Positions 49,859 to 58,980 of a stretch of DNA of 64,000 nt are shown here, one piece after another. The stretch's first letter is position 1; each line of letters begins with the position of its first letter. The stretch covers positions 98,793 to 162,792 of the forward strand of contig JAKUHH010000061.1 in the NCBI GenBank assembly GCA_022701365.1, written 5' to 3'. A program made the position numbers and the translations under genes. The notes beneath the pieces were generated by a model. It made no database searches and was not told the origin of the DNA. It worked only from the letters and a program-made list of their open reading frames with translations. Source of the stretch: Mycocentrospora acerina (lineage: Eukaryota > Ascomycota > Dothideomycetes > Pleosporales).

Positions 49859-50575
49859 CCCCCTTAGATTAAGTGCTGTATAGCAGAGCAAGAGGTAGAT
49901 AACTAAGCTAAGATAATATATAAAATAAGTAGATAATTAACTACTCTACAATGTAAGAGTAATAATTTAAGTAATTAAATTTCTAGCTAATTAGCATTTA
50001 CAGGGTAGGCTAGTGTTACCTAAAGAGCTCCTATTAGTTAAACCTAGATCTCCTGCGTGTGCCTGTGCCTCTAGCTGTGTAGTAAGGTTAGTAAAGCCTA
50101 ACCAATATAAGGCGCGATTTAGGGTCTAAATTGTGCTAAAATAGGTATTATATTAAGGTTACTAACCCTAACCTAGGGCAGTAAATAAGATGTTATAACA
50201 TCCTAATTCTTTCTACAAGTTTATTAGTAATAACTGCTATGCATATTTGCAGGTATTTTACAGAACTATAAGTATATGCTATTAAAGTTTAAAAAAATGT
50301 CTTAATTTTAAATCTAAGTTTAATTATCTCTAAATTTAACTATATTACTTAGTATATCTAGACACATAATCTGTAGAATTTACATTACTATAGTATATAT
50401 AGTTAAAGGTGTTAGGGTTTAGTATTATAGGTTAAGGTTGCAGAAGTGCAGTCTAGTGTTAGAGGGCAACCTGTATTACCTAATAATAATAAAAAAAGTA
50501 AATAAGATATAAAACTATATTCTAAGCTAAGGCTAATTAATAAAAATATAAATAAATTAATAAAATATTAGTAAT
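49859..50575. other. AT-rich 5' flank of the helicase-like remnant
   Basis: RIPped non-coding sequence with scattered telomere-like TTAGGG/CCCTAA words (for example CTAACCCTAACC near 50161 and TTAGGGTTTAG near 50411). No frame supported. Confidence 0.4.
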
Positions 50576-52125
50576 ATGCCTAAACCTAATATAGAGTATT
50601 AGTATTTTAAGTATTTAGCTAAGTACAAAGTAGCAATTTATAAAGAGTATAAGTATGCAGTATAGCTTAATTAGATTAAAAGTTATCTATAAAATTAGCA
50701 TAAGATTAAGTATAAAGAAGCTAAGTTAATTAGAGAAAGTATTAGAGATTAAGTTAGATTAGTATATTATTTTAGTAAACTAGAACTACTAAGCTATGTT
50801 ATAGAACTTATTATATAATTATTATTATATATAGACAGGTTATTATACTAAATATAGCTAGATAGCTGCTATTATATTATAAGAAGCCTAGAATTAATAT
50901 AAAAGTATTAGCATAAGTATTATAAATAGTTAGCAAAAAGGAAGTATAAGCAGCTAAGTTAGATAGAACAGAAGAGAGTGTAGACTAAAGCTAAAGAAGA
51001 ATGCAAGCAGGTATATTACTAGTAATTATTTAGCAGCTTTTATAGATTATAGTATTTTAAGGTCTAGCACTTTAAAGAAAGCTAGGCAATTATGCCTAAA
51101 CTTATTAATAGCAATATAGTATAGGTATAAGTAGAAGAAGAGATAGCTAAGGCATAAGCTAATATTAAGAGGCAGTTATAAAACACTATATAAGATAGTA
51201 AGTAGAATAAAGTAAATCTGTAGTTAGAGTAGACCTAGTAGTTACTATATTTAGTAGGTATAAACAGACTTAAGCTATTAGCATACATTAAAAAGCTAAG
51301 TGCTAATCTTAATCTTATAAGAGAGAAAGAGCTTAAGCCTATTAAGGTAGCTATTTAAGTAGCTATAGATAAGTTAGCGCAGTTTAGCAAGGCGTCTGTT
51401 ATTAAGCAGGTTAGTGTGTTCATACAGTTAGAGGTAATCTAAATAGAAAAGCACTAAATATAGTTCTAGCTATTGCAGCTATATATAGATAAGAAAGTAA
51501 TTATTAAGCATGCCTAACTATAAAAGTAGATATTAATATTTTTATACAAATATAGAAAGAGTATATATAAAAGAGCATTAAGTACTAATTTATATACTAG
51601 TAGTAAAAAGTATAGAAGGCATTAGTTAAAGAAGTATAAAGCAGAATAGAAGAAAAAAAAGGAAAAGAAGTAGAAAAAGCAGGAGATAAGACAGATAAAG
51701 ACATAGATAAAGAAGTACTAGACAAAGTAAATAAAGTAATAGAAAAAATAGAAGTAGATAAAGAGTAAGATTAGGCAGAAGACTGTAAGTGTAATAGTAA
51801 GCTATAAAAGTTATTAAAGATCTAGAAAGTATATTTAAAATTTTATATTATATTATTAAACTAATCTATTACTTAAAAAGAGTATACTAATCTGTTAGTA
51901 TATACATTAGTAGTATTAAGTATTAAGAAGGAAGGTTAAAAAGGTCTTAAGCAGTATCTGCCTATCTTATCTGCAGTTATTAAAGTAGCTTAATTTATAG
52001 TAGTGCAGCAGGCGTTAAAGCTGTCTAACCTGTTTAAAGAGGATAAGTTTAATAGTAATAGCATATATAAAAGTAATAGTAGTAATAGTCAACTATAATA
52101 CTAACTTAAAGAGTGCTTATAGGGG
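50576..52125 (+). pseudogene. Remnant resembling the N-terminal part of telomere-linked-helicase/OrsD-type proteins
   Basis: From the ATG at 50576 a plus frame reads MPKPNIEYQYFKYLAKYKV and then AIYKEYKYAV, QIKSYLQNQHK. This fits the C2H2-like module of DUF3505/OrsD-type and telomere-linked helicase proteins, with Cys codons changed to Tyr. The frame holds past 51370 and a Lys/Gln-rich tract follows. A frameshift, perhaps in the A-run near 51650, moves the reading, which then shows YLPILSAVIKVAQFIVVQQA near 51950-52020, a conserved segment of the same proteins. It stops abruptly after CLQ at about 52120; no helicase motifs follow. All stops are TAG/TAA. The family assignment rests on my recall of these motifs, not on a search. 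Confidence 0.55.
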
Positions 52126-53279
52126 GGTTTTTTTTTCTTCATTTATATTGCATTAATCTATCTAACTAGCTAGACTAAATACAATAATGCCTATGCAGAT
52201 GTTAGTCTATAAGGCGCTGTTTTTCCTCCTATGCTAAGCTCTCTTTTCTAGAGCCCTAGAAGCCTAGTAAAACAGTAGTAGTGCTCTTACTACGCGGCGT
52301 AATAAAATAGAGTCTTGTAAATAGTTGTTTGTTGTTGTAGTAGGCCTTTAGGTCAAGGCTCCTGCAGCAAGCAGCCACCTAGCTGTTGCTATTTCTGTTT
52401 TTTGCAAAAACTTAAGTAGAGCTAATTGCCCTATCTACAATGGGCGACCTGATTAAAGTGTTTGGTAGATTAATCAGACAAGAAACCCTAATTTTGTGTT
52501 AATTAATCAGATAACTTTAACCCTAACCTTCTGATTAAAGTGTAAGCGTTGTTTGTTTCTGTTGCCAGTCTACTAGATTGTGCAATAGACTATGCGCTAC
52601 AAAATGTACTACTAGGATTAGCTTTAACTAGTCTAGATATTATAATGTACAAGATAGAAGGTAGACATAGTTAGGGTTTTAATGTTTGTAGCTAAGGTTA
52701 GCGTTTACTAATGCTAACAGAATACAAACCTTAACGCTAAACTAAGTATAGACTAGCTAAAAAGCATAATAAAAAGAGAGAAAAGAATAAGAAGAAAGTA
52801 AAATATATAAAAAGTAGCATATAGATATATATAAGGCTAATAAAGGTAAAATGTAAAAGTAGAAAGGCAAATAGATAGAAGAAGTTAATAATAGTTGCGC
52901 TTTAATGCTGTTCTTGTGCGTTTTATACATTTAAGCAAGCACTATTATCTTGCTAGACACGCAGTACTACGTGTTGTAGTGCAAGCGCAGCAGAGCGCAG
53001 GAGACAGCGTTAGCTATATGTTAACACTGCAAGCAGCAGCTGCTTAACTAAGGAGATAAAGGGGTAGTGTACTGCTGCAGCAAGGAGCAGTACAAGGCGC
53101 TGTCTACAGCACTTAGGTGCGCGCACTATTACGCTAGCAATGCTAGTTAAGCGCAGCAGCTAGCGCGCTAGCTAAGAAGCAGGGGATTAATTATAGCTAT
53201 ATTAGCGCTAGGCACAGGCATTAATATTACTAGGATTATGTACATGCTTCACGTAGGCATGCTATAGAGCATAATTAAC
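52126..53279. other. Non-coding or unreadable stretch inside the block
   Basis: Begins with a G6T9 run at 52123-52139. Contains a repeated GATTAAAGTGT word (52453, 52533) with nearby ATTAATCAGA, and telomere-like words (AACCCTAACC near 52519, TTAGGGTTTT near 52672). From 52910 on the sequence becomes GC-rich with many GCGC and CAGC words. I found no continuous frame. Confidence 0.4.
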
Positions 53280-54311
53280 TACGCGCAGGAGAGCAGGCAA
53301 GGCAGACAAGCTAGGGAGCGCGTTAATTTAGTAGTACTAGTAGAGAGAGGAGAGCTAGAGCAAAGGATAAGGCAGAAGGCTAATAACCTAGACGTCTAGG
53401 CAATAGGCACGTTTATTATTAGCAGCAGGTGTCAGCAAGGGCTTATAAGCAGCTACCTAGACAGCAAGCAAGTAGAGTGCAATAATCTAGACACAGCTAG
53501 GTATAATTAGTATAGAGAAGGCGCTTGTAGCTAGCAGGACAAGCAGAGCAAGGCAAGCGTGCAGTAGCAGCAAGTGCAGCAGATCTTTAACAAGGTCTGC
53601 AAGGGTTGCGCGGTGTGCTGGATGATTAGCAATAGCAATAGCAATGGCGATGGCGATGGCAATAGCAATGGCGATGGCGATAGCGATGGCGATGGCGATG
53701 GCGATGGCGATGGCGATGGCGATAGCAATGGTGATGGAGGAGGAGGGGCAGCAACAGGGGCATAGCAGAGACACTAGGTGCTGCAGTGTATAGCCTTCCC
53801 TGGCGTTACAGGAGCAGAGTTAGACTACTTCTGGCAGGGCATTGTTAACTAAGGCAGGTGCTACAGCTGTCAGCAGTGTTAGGTAAGCTAGCTATACTGT
53901 AAAACAAGGGAGGACGTTAATAAGCTATACTAGTAGCTAAACATAGTAGTGCTAATTGTAAGGGTAGCTGCGCAGGAGGAGGCAAGAGGAGGAGCAGATA
54001 TTATTTAGCAGTATAGCTATGTAGGAGAGTTAGGCAGAGACTAGAGAGAGTACGCGCAGTAGCTTAGCAAGCAACATGCATATTAAGTGTAGGGAGAGTA
54101 CTTTAGCAACGCTATAGTAGTTGCAGTCTGTGTTGCGCTGTTCTATTAGCGCTATTAAGAGACTTAGCAGTTAGTACAGAGAGTTGCAAAGGCATGTAGA
54201 GTTATGTTGCACATAGCACAAAGAGATTACATAAAGAGGTTAGACTATAAGCAGATAAAGAGAGAGAATAGATACACTGTACGCCCTTTATAAGTACTAG
54301 CAGCTAGCTAA
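53280..54311 (+). pseudogene. Cys-rich frame, perhaps the C-terminal part of a telomere-linked-helicase-type protein
   Basis: One plus frame runs about 1 kb with breaks only at TAG/TAA (no TGA). In order it reads ARERVNLVVLVERGELEQRI, a segment with single Cys, KVCKGCAVCWM at about 53590-53620, a (Gly-Asp)n/Asn-Ser tract encoded by the hexanucleotide repeat, ELDYFWQGIVN, CYSCQQC-x5-YC at about 53860-53900, and a long mixed C-terminal half ending ENRYTVRPL. The two Cys clusters around a variable linker resemble the C-terminal region of the subtelomeric helicase proteins whose N-terminal part lies at 50576, but the helicase core is missing. The last TAA (54309-54311) overlaps the ATG of the next frame. 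Assignment tentative. Confidence 0.45.
53632..53745 (+). repeat. Hexanucleotide repeat (GGCGAT)n with GCAATG variants
   Basis: About 18 units of GGCGAT, GGCAAT or AGCGAT. It keeps the frame of the surrounding pseudogene and codes for a Gly-Asp/Asn-Ser tract. Confidence 0.9.
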
Positions 54312-55675
54312 TGCTAAAGCAGAAACCTGTAAGACTTTTCTCTTCCTTGCTAGTAAATTATTAGTACCTAGTTGCTCTATGCACAACTAAGGCTCCTCCT
54401 TTAGAGCTTCTTTATGCACACTAGAACACCTACATTTGCAGCCTCTATAGCCTGCTAAACGCCTAGCAGCTAAGCGTCTTAGATCCTACGCGTCTTATTC
54501 TCCTAGATGCGTTAGAGACTAAGCGTAAGCAAGTAGTTACGCTCTGCAGGCGTCTAGCTGCCCCTAACAGGACTCTAGCAGTTAACTGTGTCCTAAGCGC
54601 GCCTAGTGCAGTAATAGACGCTAAGAGAAGCTATAAGCATGTTTATTATAAGGGGAATGCTTATTAAGGGCATGCTGTTTAGCTAGGTCTGTAGAGGAGA
54701 GCAGCAGCTGCAAGGGAGATTAAACAGGTTGCCCTTGCTAATGTTGCAAGAGGCAGTAACAGTAAAGCTAGCTTGCTCTGCTGCGTAGGTAGCCTGCTGC
54801 CTTGCTAGCACCTAGAATTAATTAGGACTAATCTAGGTAATGCTAAGAGGCACCTTAGGCAGCGTAGGCAGGCCTTGCAGACACGCAACAGGCAGCGCTT
54901 AGTGCGCGTAGCCTATAAGGAGCAGGCAGCTAGAAGCTTTAATATAGGCAGGAGCAAGGCAAAACTGCTTAGGAATGTCAGCCTAGGCAGCTAGTAGCAA
55001 GGTGTTAATAAAACGCGCAGACATGTTTATAATAATACAGCTAGTAGGTAAGAGCAGGCAGCGCATGCTGCGCAGGACTAACAGGTGCTCTTAAGGCAGG
55101 ACTGTTATAAAGATATAGACAGCAAAAATGCAGTTATAGGTCTGCAGCGTAGCTAAGAGCGCCTAAATCTAGTTAACAAAGGAGGTCTCTGTAATATTAG
55201 CGCGCAGTTAATAAACCTGCTAAGTTAAGGTACCTGCTAGGTAGATAGTAAGGCCTTTGCTAGCAAGTGTAAAGGGAAGGTTAACATTAAGGAAGCCCTA
55301 GACAGCATTAACACCTACACAGACGCTAGCACTAACAGCCTGCTTTGCGCTTGCAATTAGGCAACTAGAGGCTGTGCTAAGCTTAAGCACATTCTTACTA
55401 GGCTTAAGGGCAGCTATCTAGAGCGCAAGGGTAGTGTTATAGCAATAGGCTGCGTTGCTAGCGTTGTACACGCCTACTATGTGCTAGAAGGCAGCGTTAA
55501 GCTTGCTAGTAGTGCAGAAGTAGACTATAGTAAGTGTTTAAGTAAGGTAAGGGCAAGGAGAACTGTAGAAAGCGTTAGCATTGCGCTAAAGCAAAAAGGA
55601 GAAGAGCAGAAAAAGGCAGCTTAGCAGACTTATAAGCACACGTGTGTTGCAGTTAGATAGGCGTAGTTAAGGTAG
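54311..55675 (+). pseudogene. Unrecognised long frame (unknown protein 1)
   Basis: An ATG at 54311 opens a frame that continues to about 55660 with every interruption a TAG or TAA, so roughly 450 codons survive without a frameshift. I do not recognise the protein. Readable parts: KAPPLELLYAH near 54390, a basic Arg/Gln/Ala-rich middle (54830-54930, without any stop), CACNQATRGCAKLKHIL near 55345-55395 and GSVIAIGCVASVVHAYYVLE near 55430-55490. Its ATG overlaps the stop of the preceding frame (TAATG). The 3' end is within a 125-bp tandem duplication, whose second copy is out of frame. It is on the same strand as the neighbours on both sides, so it may belong to one mobile module. Confidence 0.5.
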
Positions 55676-55800
55676 GGGCAAGGAGAACTGTAGAAAGCGT
55701 TAGCATTGCGCTAAAGCAGAAGGGAGGGAAGTAGAGGAAGGCAGCTTAGCAGACATATAAGCACACGTGTGTTGCAGTTAGATAGGCATAGTTAAGGTAG
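55551..55800 (+). repeat. 125-bp tandem duplication
   Basis: 55551-55675 and 55676-55800 are two near-identical copies, both starting GGGCAAGGAGAACTG and ending TAGTTAAGGTAG. They differ at a few positions (AAAAAGGAGAAGAGC against GAAGGGAGGGAAGT). Confidence 0.88.
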
Positions 55801-55970
55801 GCGTTAAAAGGTAGTTGCTGTAAGCGTAGAGTGTTGTAGTAGTTAGCGTTAAAGGTAGTAGTAGTAGTAAGAGGAGAGAAGGATTGCAGCAGCTAAAGTA
55901 AGGGTATATATAGCTGCTAGCAGCAAGCTGGCAAGATTTGAGCGCTCCTACAATGCTACGCTTCTCTCTT
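55801..55970. other. Short linker with no frame
   Basis: Contains a GTAGTAGTAG stretch (near 55855-55870) and leads into the 17-bp minisatellite. No gene seen. Confidence 0.4.
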
Positions 55971-55973
55971 ACT

Positions 55974-56070
55974 AGCACGTCTCTCTCACTAGCACGTCTC
56001 TCTCACCAGCACGTCTCTTTCACCAGCACGTCTCTCTCACTAGCACGTCTCTCTCACCAGCACTTCACAC
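55974..56070 (+). repeat. 17-bp minisatellite, about six units
   Basis: Tandem units CACGTCTCTCTCACTAG / CACGTCTCTCTCACCAG. The C/T variation at the ACTAG/ACCAG position is the change RIP would make. Confidence 0.88.
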
Positions 56071-56142
56071 GGCTATTAGCGTTAGGCAGCTGCAGTCTTA
56101 CAAGGAGGCGCGTAGGATAATAGCCTTGTGCCTTATCCTCTC

Positions 56143-56369
56143 TAGTCTGTTTACAGTCTATTTACAGTCTATTTACAGTCTATTTATAGTACGTTTACAG
56201 TCTGTTTACTGTCTGTTTACAGTTTATTTATAGTCTATTTATTATCTATTTACAGTCTGTTTATAGTCTGTTTACTGTCTATTTACAGTCTGTTTATAGT
56301 TTATTTATAGTCTGTTTACAGTTTATTTACAGTCTATTTATAGCCTACTTACTGTCTATTTACAGTCCT
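56143..56369 (+). repeat. 11-bp minisatellite, about 20 units
   Basis: Tandem AGTCTGTTTAC / AGTCTATTTAC / AGTTTATTTAT units over 227 bp, with variation mainly C/T and G/A. It stands between unknown frames 1 and 2. Confidence 0.88.
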
Positions 56370-56709
56370 TTAACACACAGCTAATCTGCGCCTACTCTTT
56401 ACAGAAACAGGGCAGCAGCATACGCTCACTACCTTGCACCTGCTACGTCGCGTACCCTACAGACGCACTGTATCAAGGTACGTGACAGAGCAGAGTCTAG
56501 GCCTAGACGCAAGTCTACAAGAGGTATTGTTAAGTATAGCAAGAGCTACACCTCTGTAAGGGCGCATATAGTAATCTTATTCTAGACTAGCGCTAACTTC
56601 TATCTAGGCTAGGACGCAACTCTATTATTAGCTTACTACCTACTATTACATCTGCAGTGTACTCTGCCCTACACACGCAGCTACTAGCACCTAGCGCCTA
56701 CACTTAACT
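56370..56709. other. GC-richer upstream region of unknown frame 2
   Basis: About 340 bp between the minisatellite and the ATG at 56710. Contains partly open frames on the plus strand but nothing I can define. Confidence 0.35.
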
Positions 56710-57829
56710 ATGTCCTCTCCTGCCTATAGCGTTGCGTTTCTAGCGTCTGCTATAGACAGTGCTGCTAGCGCGTTTAACAGCAGCCCTTGCAGCTTCCCTC
56801 TGTCACGCGACCGCAATATTGCTGCCTGCTACTAGTACTAGCTGCTAAATAAAGACTACAAGCAACTGTTTTTCTAGCAAGTTTAATTGTTACAGCATAG
56901 CTGTTAACCCTTATCTCCCTACAGCACTAGTTAGCTCCTTCTAGGCAAGGACAGCATGTGCTAGCCTGTCCTAGTCGCGCACTTACTTATTGCAGCTATC
57001 TAGCTAATTAGAAAAATGCTTGCAGAAGACACACTGCTAGCTAATATATAGGAGTAGCTTATCTCTACTACTTAGGATTGCGCAGCTAAAGTGCTAACTC
57101 CTTTTCTACAATTGTCTCCCTCTGCTAGCGTCCCTCTTTTCTCTGCTTAGAACTTACACGCGTCTCTACTGCTTTAAAGGAAGCAACCTGCGCCTAGCCC
57201 TACAGAGACTTAGCTAGCTACACCTAAGCGCTTATATTACAGCTTGCGTAACGCGCTACTGTCGCCCTAAGAACAGCCTAACATTAGCTAAGCGTCCTAG
57301 CTAGCAGCTATGCCCTAGCTTACTGCCTCTACTGTACCTAAGCCTGCTGCTCCTAAGCTTTTAATTACCTCTGTTACTAACAACAACTATTGCGCTAAGC
57401 ATTAACGCAAAAAAAATAGAGAGGCAGCTAAAGAGCAGAAACAGAAGGCAGCAGGGCTTATAGCACTGCTGCTGCAGGCACTAGACAAGGAACGCAGGGC
57501 ATACACTTCTGTTAAACTAGAGGATGCTGCCTACGTCTTGTAGCTCTTTAAGCAGACTGTTAAAGGTAACTACGCTAGAGAGAGTGCTTTTAATCTATTT
57601 AACAGCATCCTTACCTTATACTTATTAGCTGTGCCTATAATTAATAAGGCTTACTCTGTAGGTAATGCCTTAGTATAGGTCTTAGTAGCTGCCTTCCTCT
57701 GCTAGTAGCGCATAGAGGGAACGCTGTTTAGGCACAGCAGCGCTAATGCAACTAGTTGTCCGCCTGCGTTGTCTCGCGATATCAGGTTGCCGCGTCTGCT
57801 GCTAGCAGAAGGCACGCTAGATAGCTTGT
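56710..57829 (+). pseudogene. Unrecognised long frame (unknown protein 2), cut by a retrotransposon
   Basis: The ATG at 56710 opens a plus frame of 373 codons up to the LTR at 57830, broken only by TAG/TAA. It reads MSSPAYSVAFLASAIDSAAS at the start, a Pro/Ser/Gln-rich middle, a basic helix near 57410-57450 (KKNREAAKEQKQKAA) and a more ordered C-terminal part (EDAAYVL, KGNYARESAFNLF near 57525-57605). I do not recognise the family. The gypsy element inserted after a LDSLLL reading, so the 3' end lies beyond the element, outside the window. Protein 2 has a conserved-looking core near 57520-57660 that would be the best search query. Confidence 0.5.
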
Positions 57830-58317
57830 TGTTAAGATCCTGTTCTGTACTTGATCTTAGTGGTCAAAGACCTTCTGATACTAGTACTAATGTAGAACGG
57901 GTTTAAGGTTGGTTCTTGGGGATAGAGTAGGTTTAGGGAAACAAGGTTGGTTCAATGCACGTATTAATAATACACTGTGATTAAGGGTGAGAAGCAATGA
58001 GTAGATTAATTAACAAGGTTAAACACATTACTATAAGGGTAGTGTTCCTATTATTTATATACATAATAGAGGAGTTCTATAAGTCCTCTGCAAATCATAG
58101 TTATTGGTTAAGACAGCTTATAATACGTGAAGTTGAGCTCCTAGCTCACAATGTTAGAAGTTGAGCTTACTCATCATGTGTCCTGGCTCACTCCGCTAAG
58201 AGTCAAGCTAGTCACGTGACCGCTCCTTACTGAAGGGCTTAGCCTATACAATCCTTTAGTTAAGGGGTTTGTACCTTTCTAGTTCTAGCCTAGGGGTTGT
58301 AGAATCTAATTATAACA
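57830..58317 (-). repeat. 3' LTR of element G
   Basis: 488 bp. The first ~100 bp match 63838-63940 and, inverted, the ends of the two LTRs of element E. Confidence 0.88.
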
Positions 58318-58332
58318 TTATCCTCCCTCTCT
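58318..58332 (-). other. Polypurine tract of element G
   Basis: On the minus strand AGAGAGGGAGGATAA abuts the 3' LTR, the expected plus-strand primer site. Confidence 0.7.
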
Positions 58333-58516
58333 AAATGATTTGTCCTTAAATTACGTAGTTATTAGTTGTTAGCGTTTATAAGCAGATCCCCCGCGTATAT
58401 CATCTGTCTATAGCGCTGTCATGTCTTTATCTACCTAAAAATATCTTTGCCTTAGCCTTAAAACTTGTTGCAACAGCAGTATTACTCTATTTTCTTATAA
58501 TTGTTGTTTCTATTAG

Positions 58517-58980
58517 GGAATTAATTGTTACGTTATAACTTTGCCTAAGGGTAAATGTCTGAAGTGTGCTAAGTGTGTTTGTGTTAGCTGTTCTTGCGTC
58601 AACATGTCTTAGGAATTGCTAGATAGGACGCGCGATAAATATAAAAAGAAGGTAGAAGCGGACAAAAAGTTGTTGTCTAAAGTTGTTCTCTGTTTAATAA
58701 GAAATAAGAAGATTCTAAAGCAGGCAGAAGAGAGAGTAAAGAAGAAGGCTCTTTGTTTAGCGTTAGAGTTAGGAGAGTTAGAGGAGATAGAGGCTAAGGT
58801 GGCAGGCAACGTTGACTGTCCTGCTGCTAATGCCTTGGTTGGGTATTCTCCTATAATGTAGACAACTCTTAATCTCTTAAATGCTGCGGCTTCTGTTAGT
58901 ACTGAGCAAGGAGTAACTAGCAGTTTGTAAGGTGAGTTTCTAGTTCCTAGTTATTTTTGCTTAGTAGGTAATCTTTCTAT
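58517..58980 (+). pseudogene. Antisense Cys-rich and coiled-coil frame of element G
   Basis: On the plus strand, opposite pol, a frame runs from about 58517 to 58980 with only TAG/TAA breaks (TAG at 58609 and 58859; one TAA near 58928). It reads GKCLKCAKCVCVSCSC at about 58549-58596, six Cys in a tight C-x2-C-x2-C-x-C-x2-C-x-C spacing, then a Lys/Glu/Leu-rich coiled-coil of about 60 residues (LLDRTRDKYKKKVEADKK... to ELGELEEIE, uninterrupted 58616-58858) and NALVGYSPIM. Its 3' end overlaps the chromodomain end of pol tail-to-tail. Zinc-binding plus coiled coil suggests a nucleic-acid or chromatin binding protein; this is inference. Best preserved of the antisense frames in this window. Confidence 0.6.

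Noticed and set aside
49859..52700. True telomere array
   Set aside because: Only scattered one- or two-unit CCCTAA/TTAGGG words, not a tandem array.
53487..53774. Minus-strand frames with Ala-Ile or Ser-Pro repeats
   Set aside because: Shadows of the GGCGAT repeat; the plus frame is the one that continues for about 1 kb on both sides.
49659..57829. Treating the block as a Starship-type giant element
   Set aside because: No DUF3435 tyrosine-recombinase captain reading was found and the borders are LTRs, not the short Starship direct repeats.
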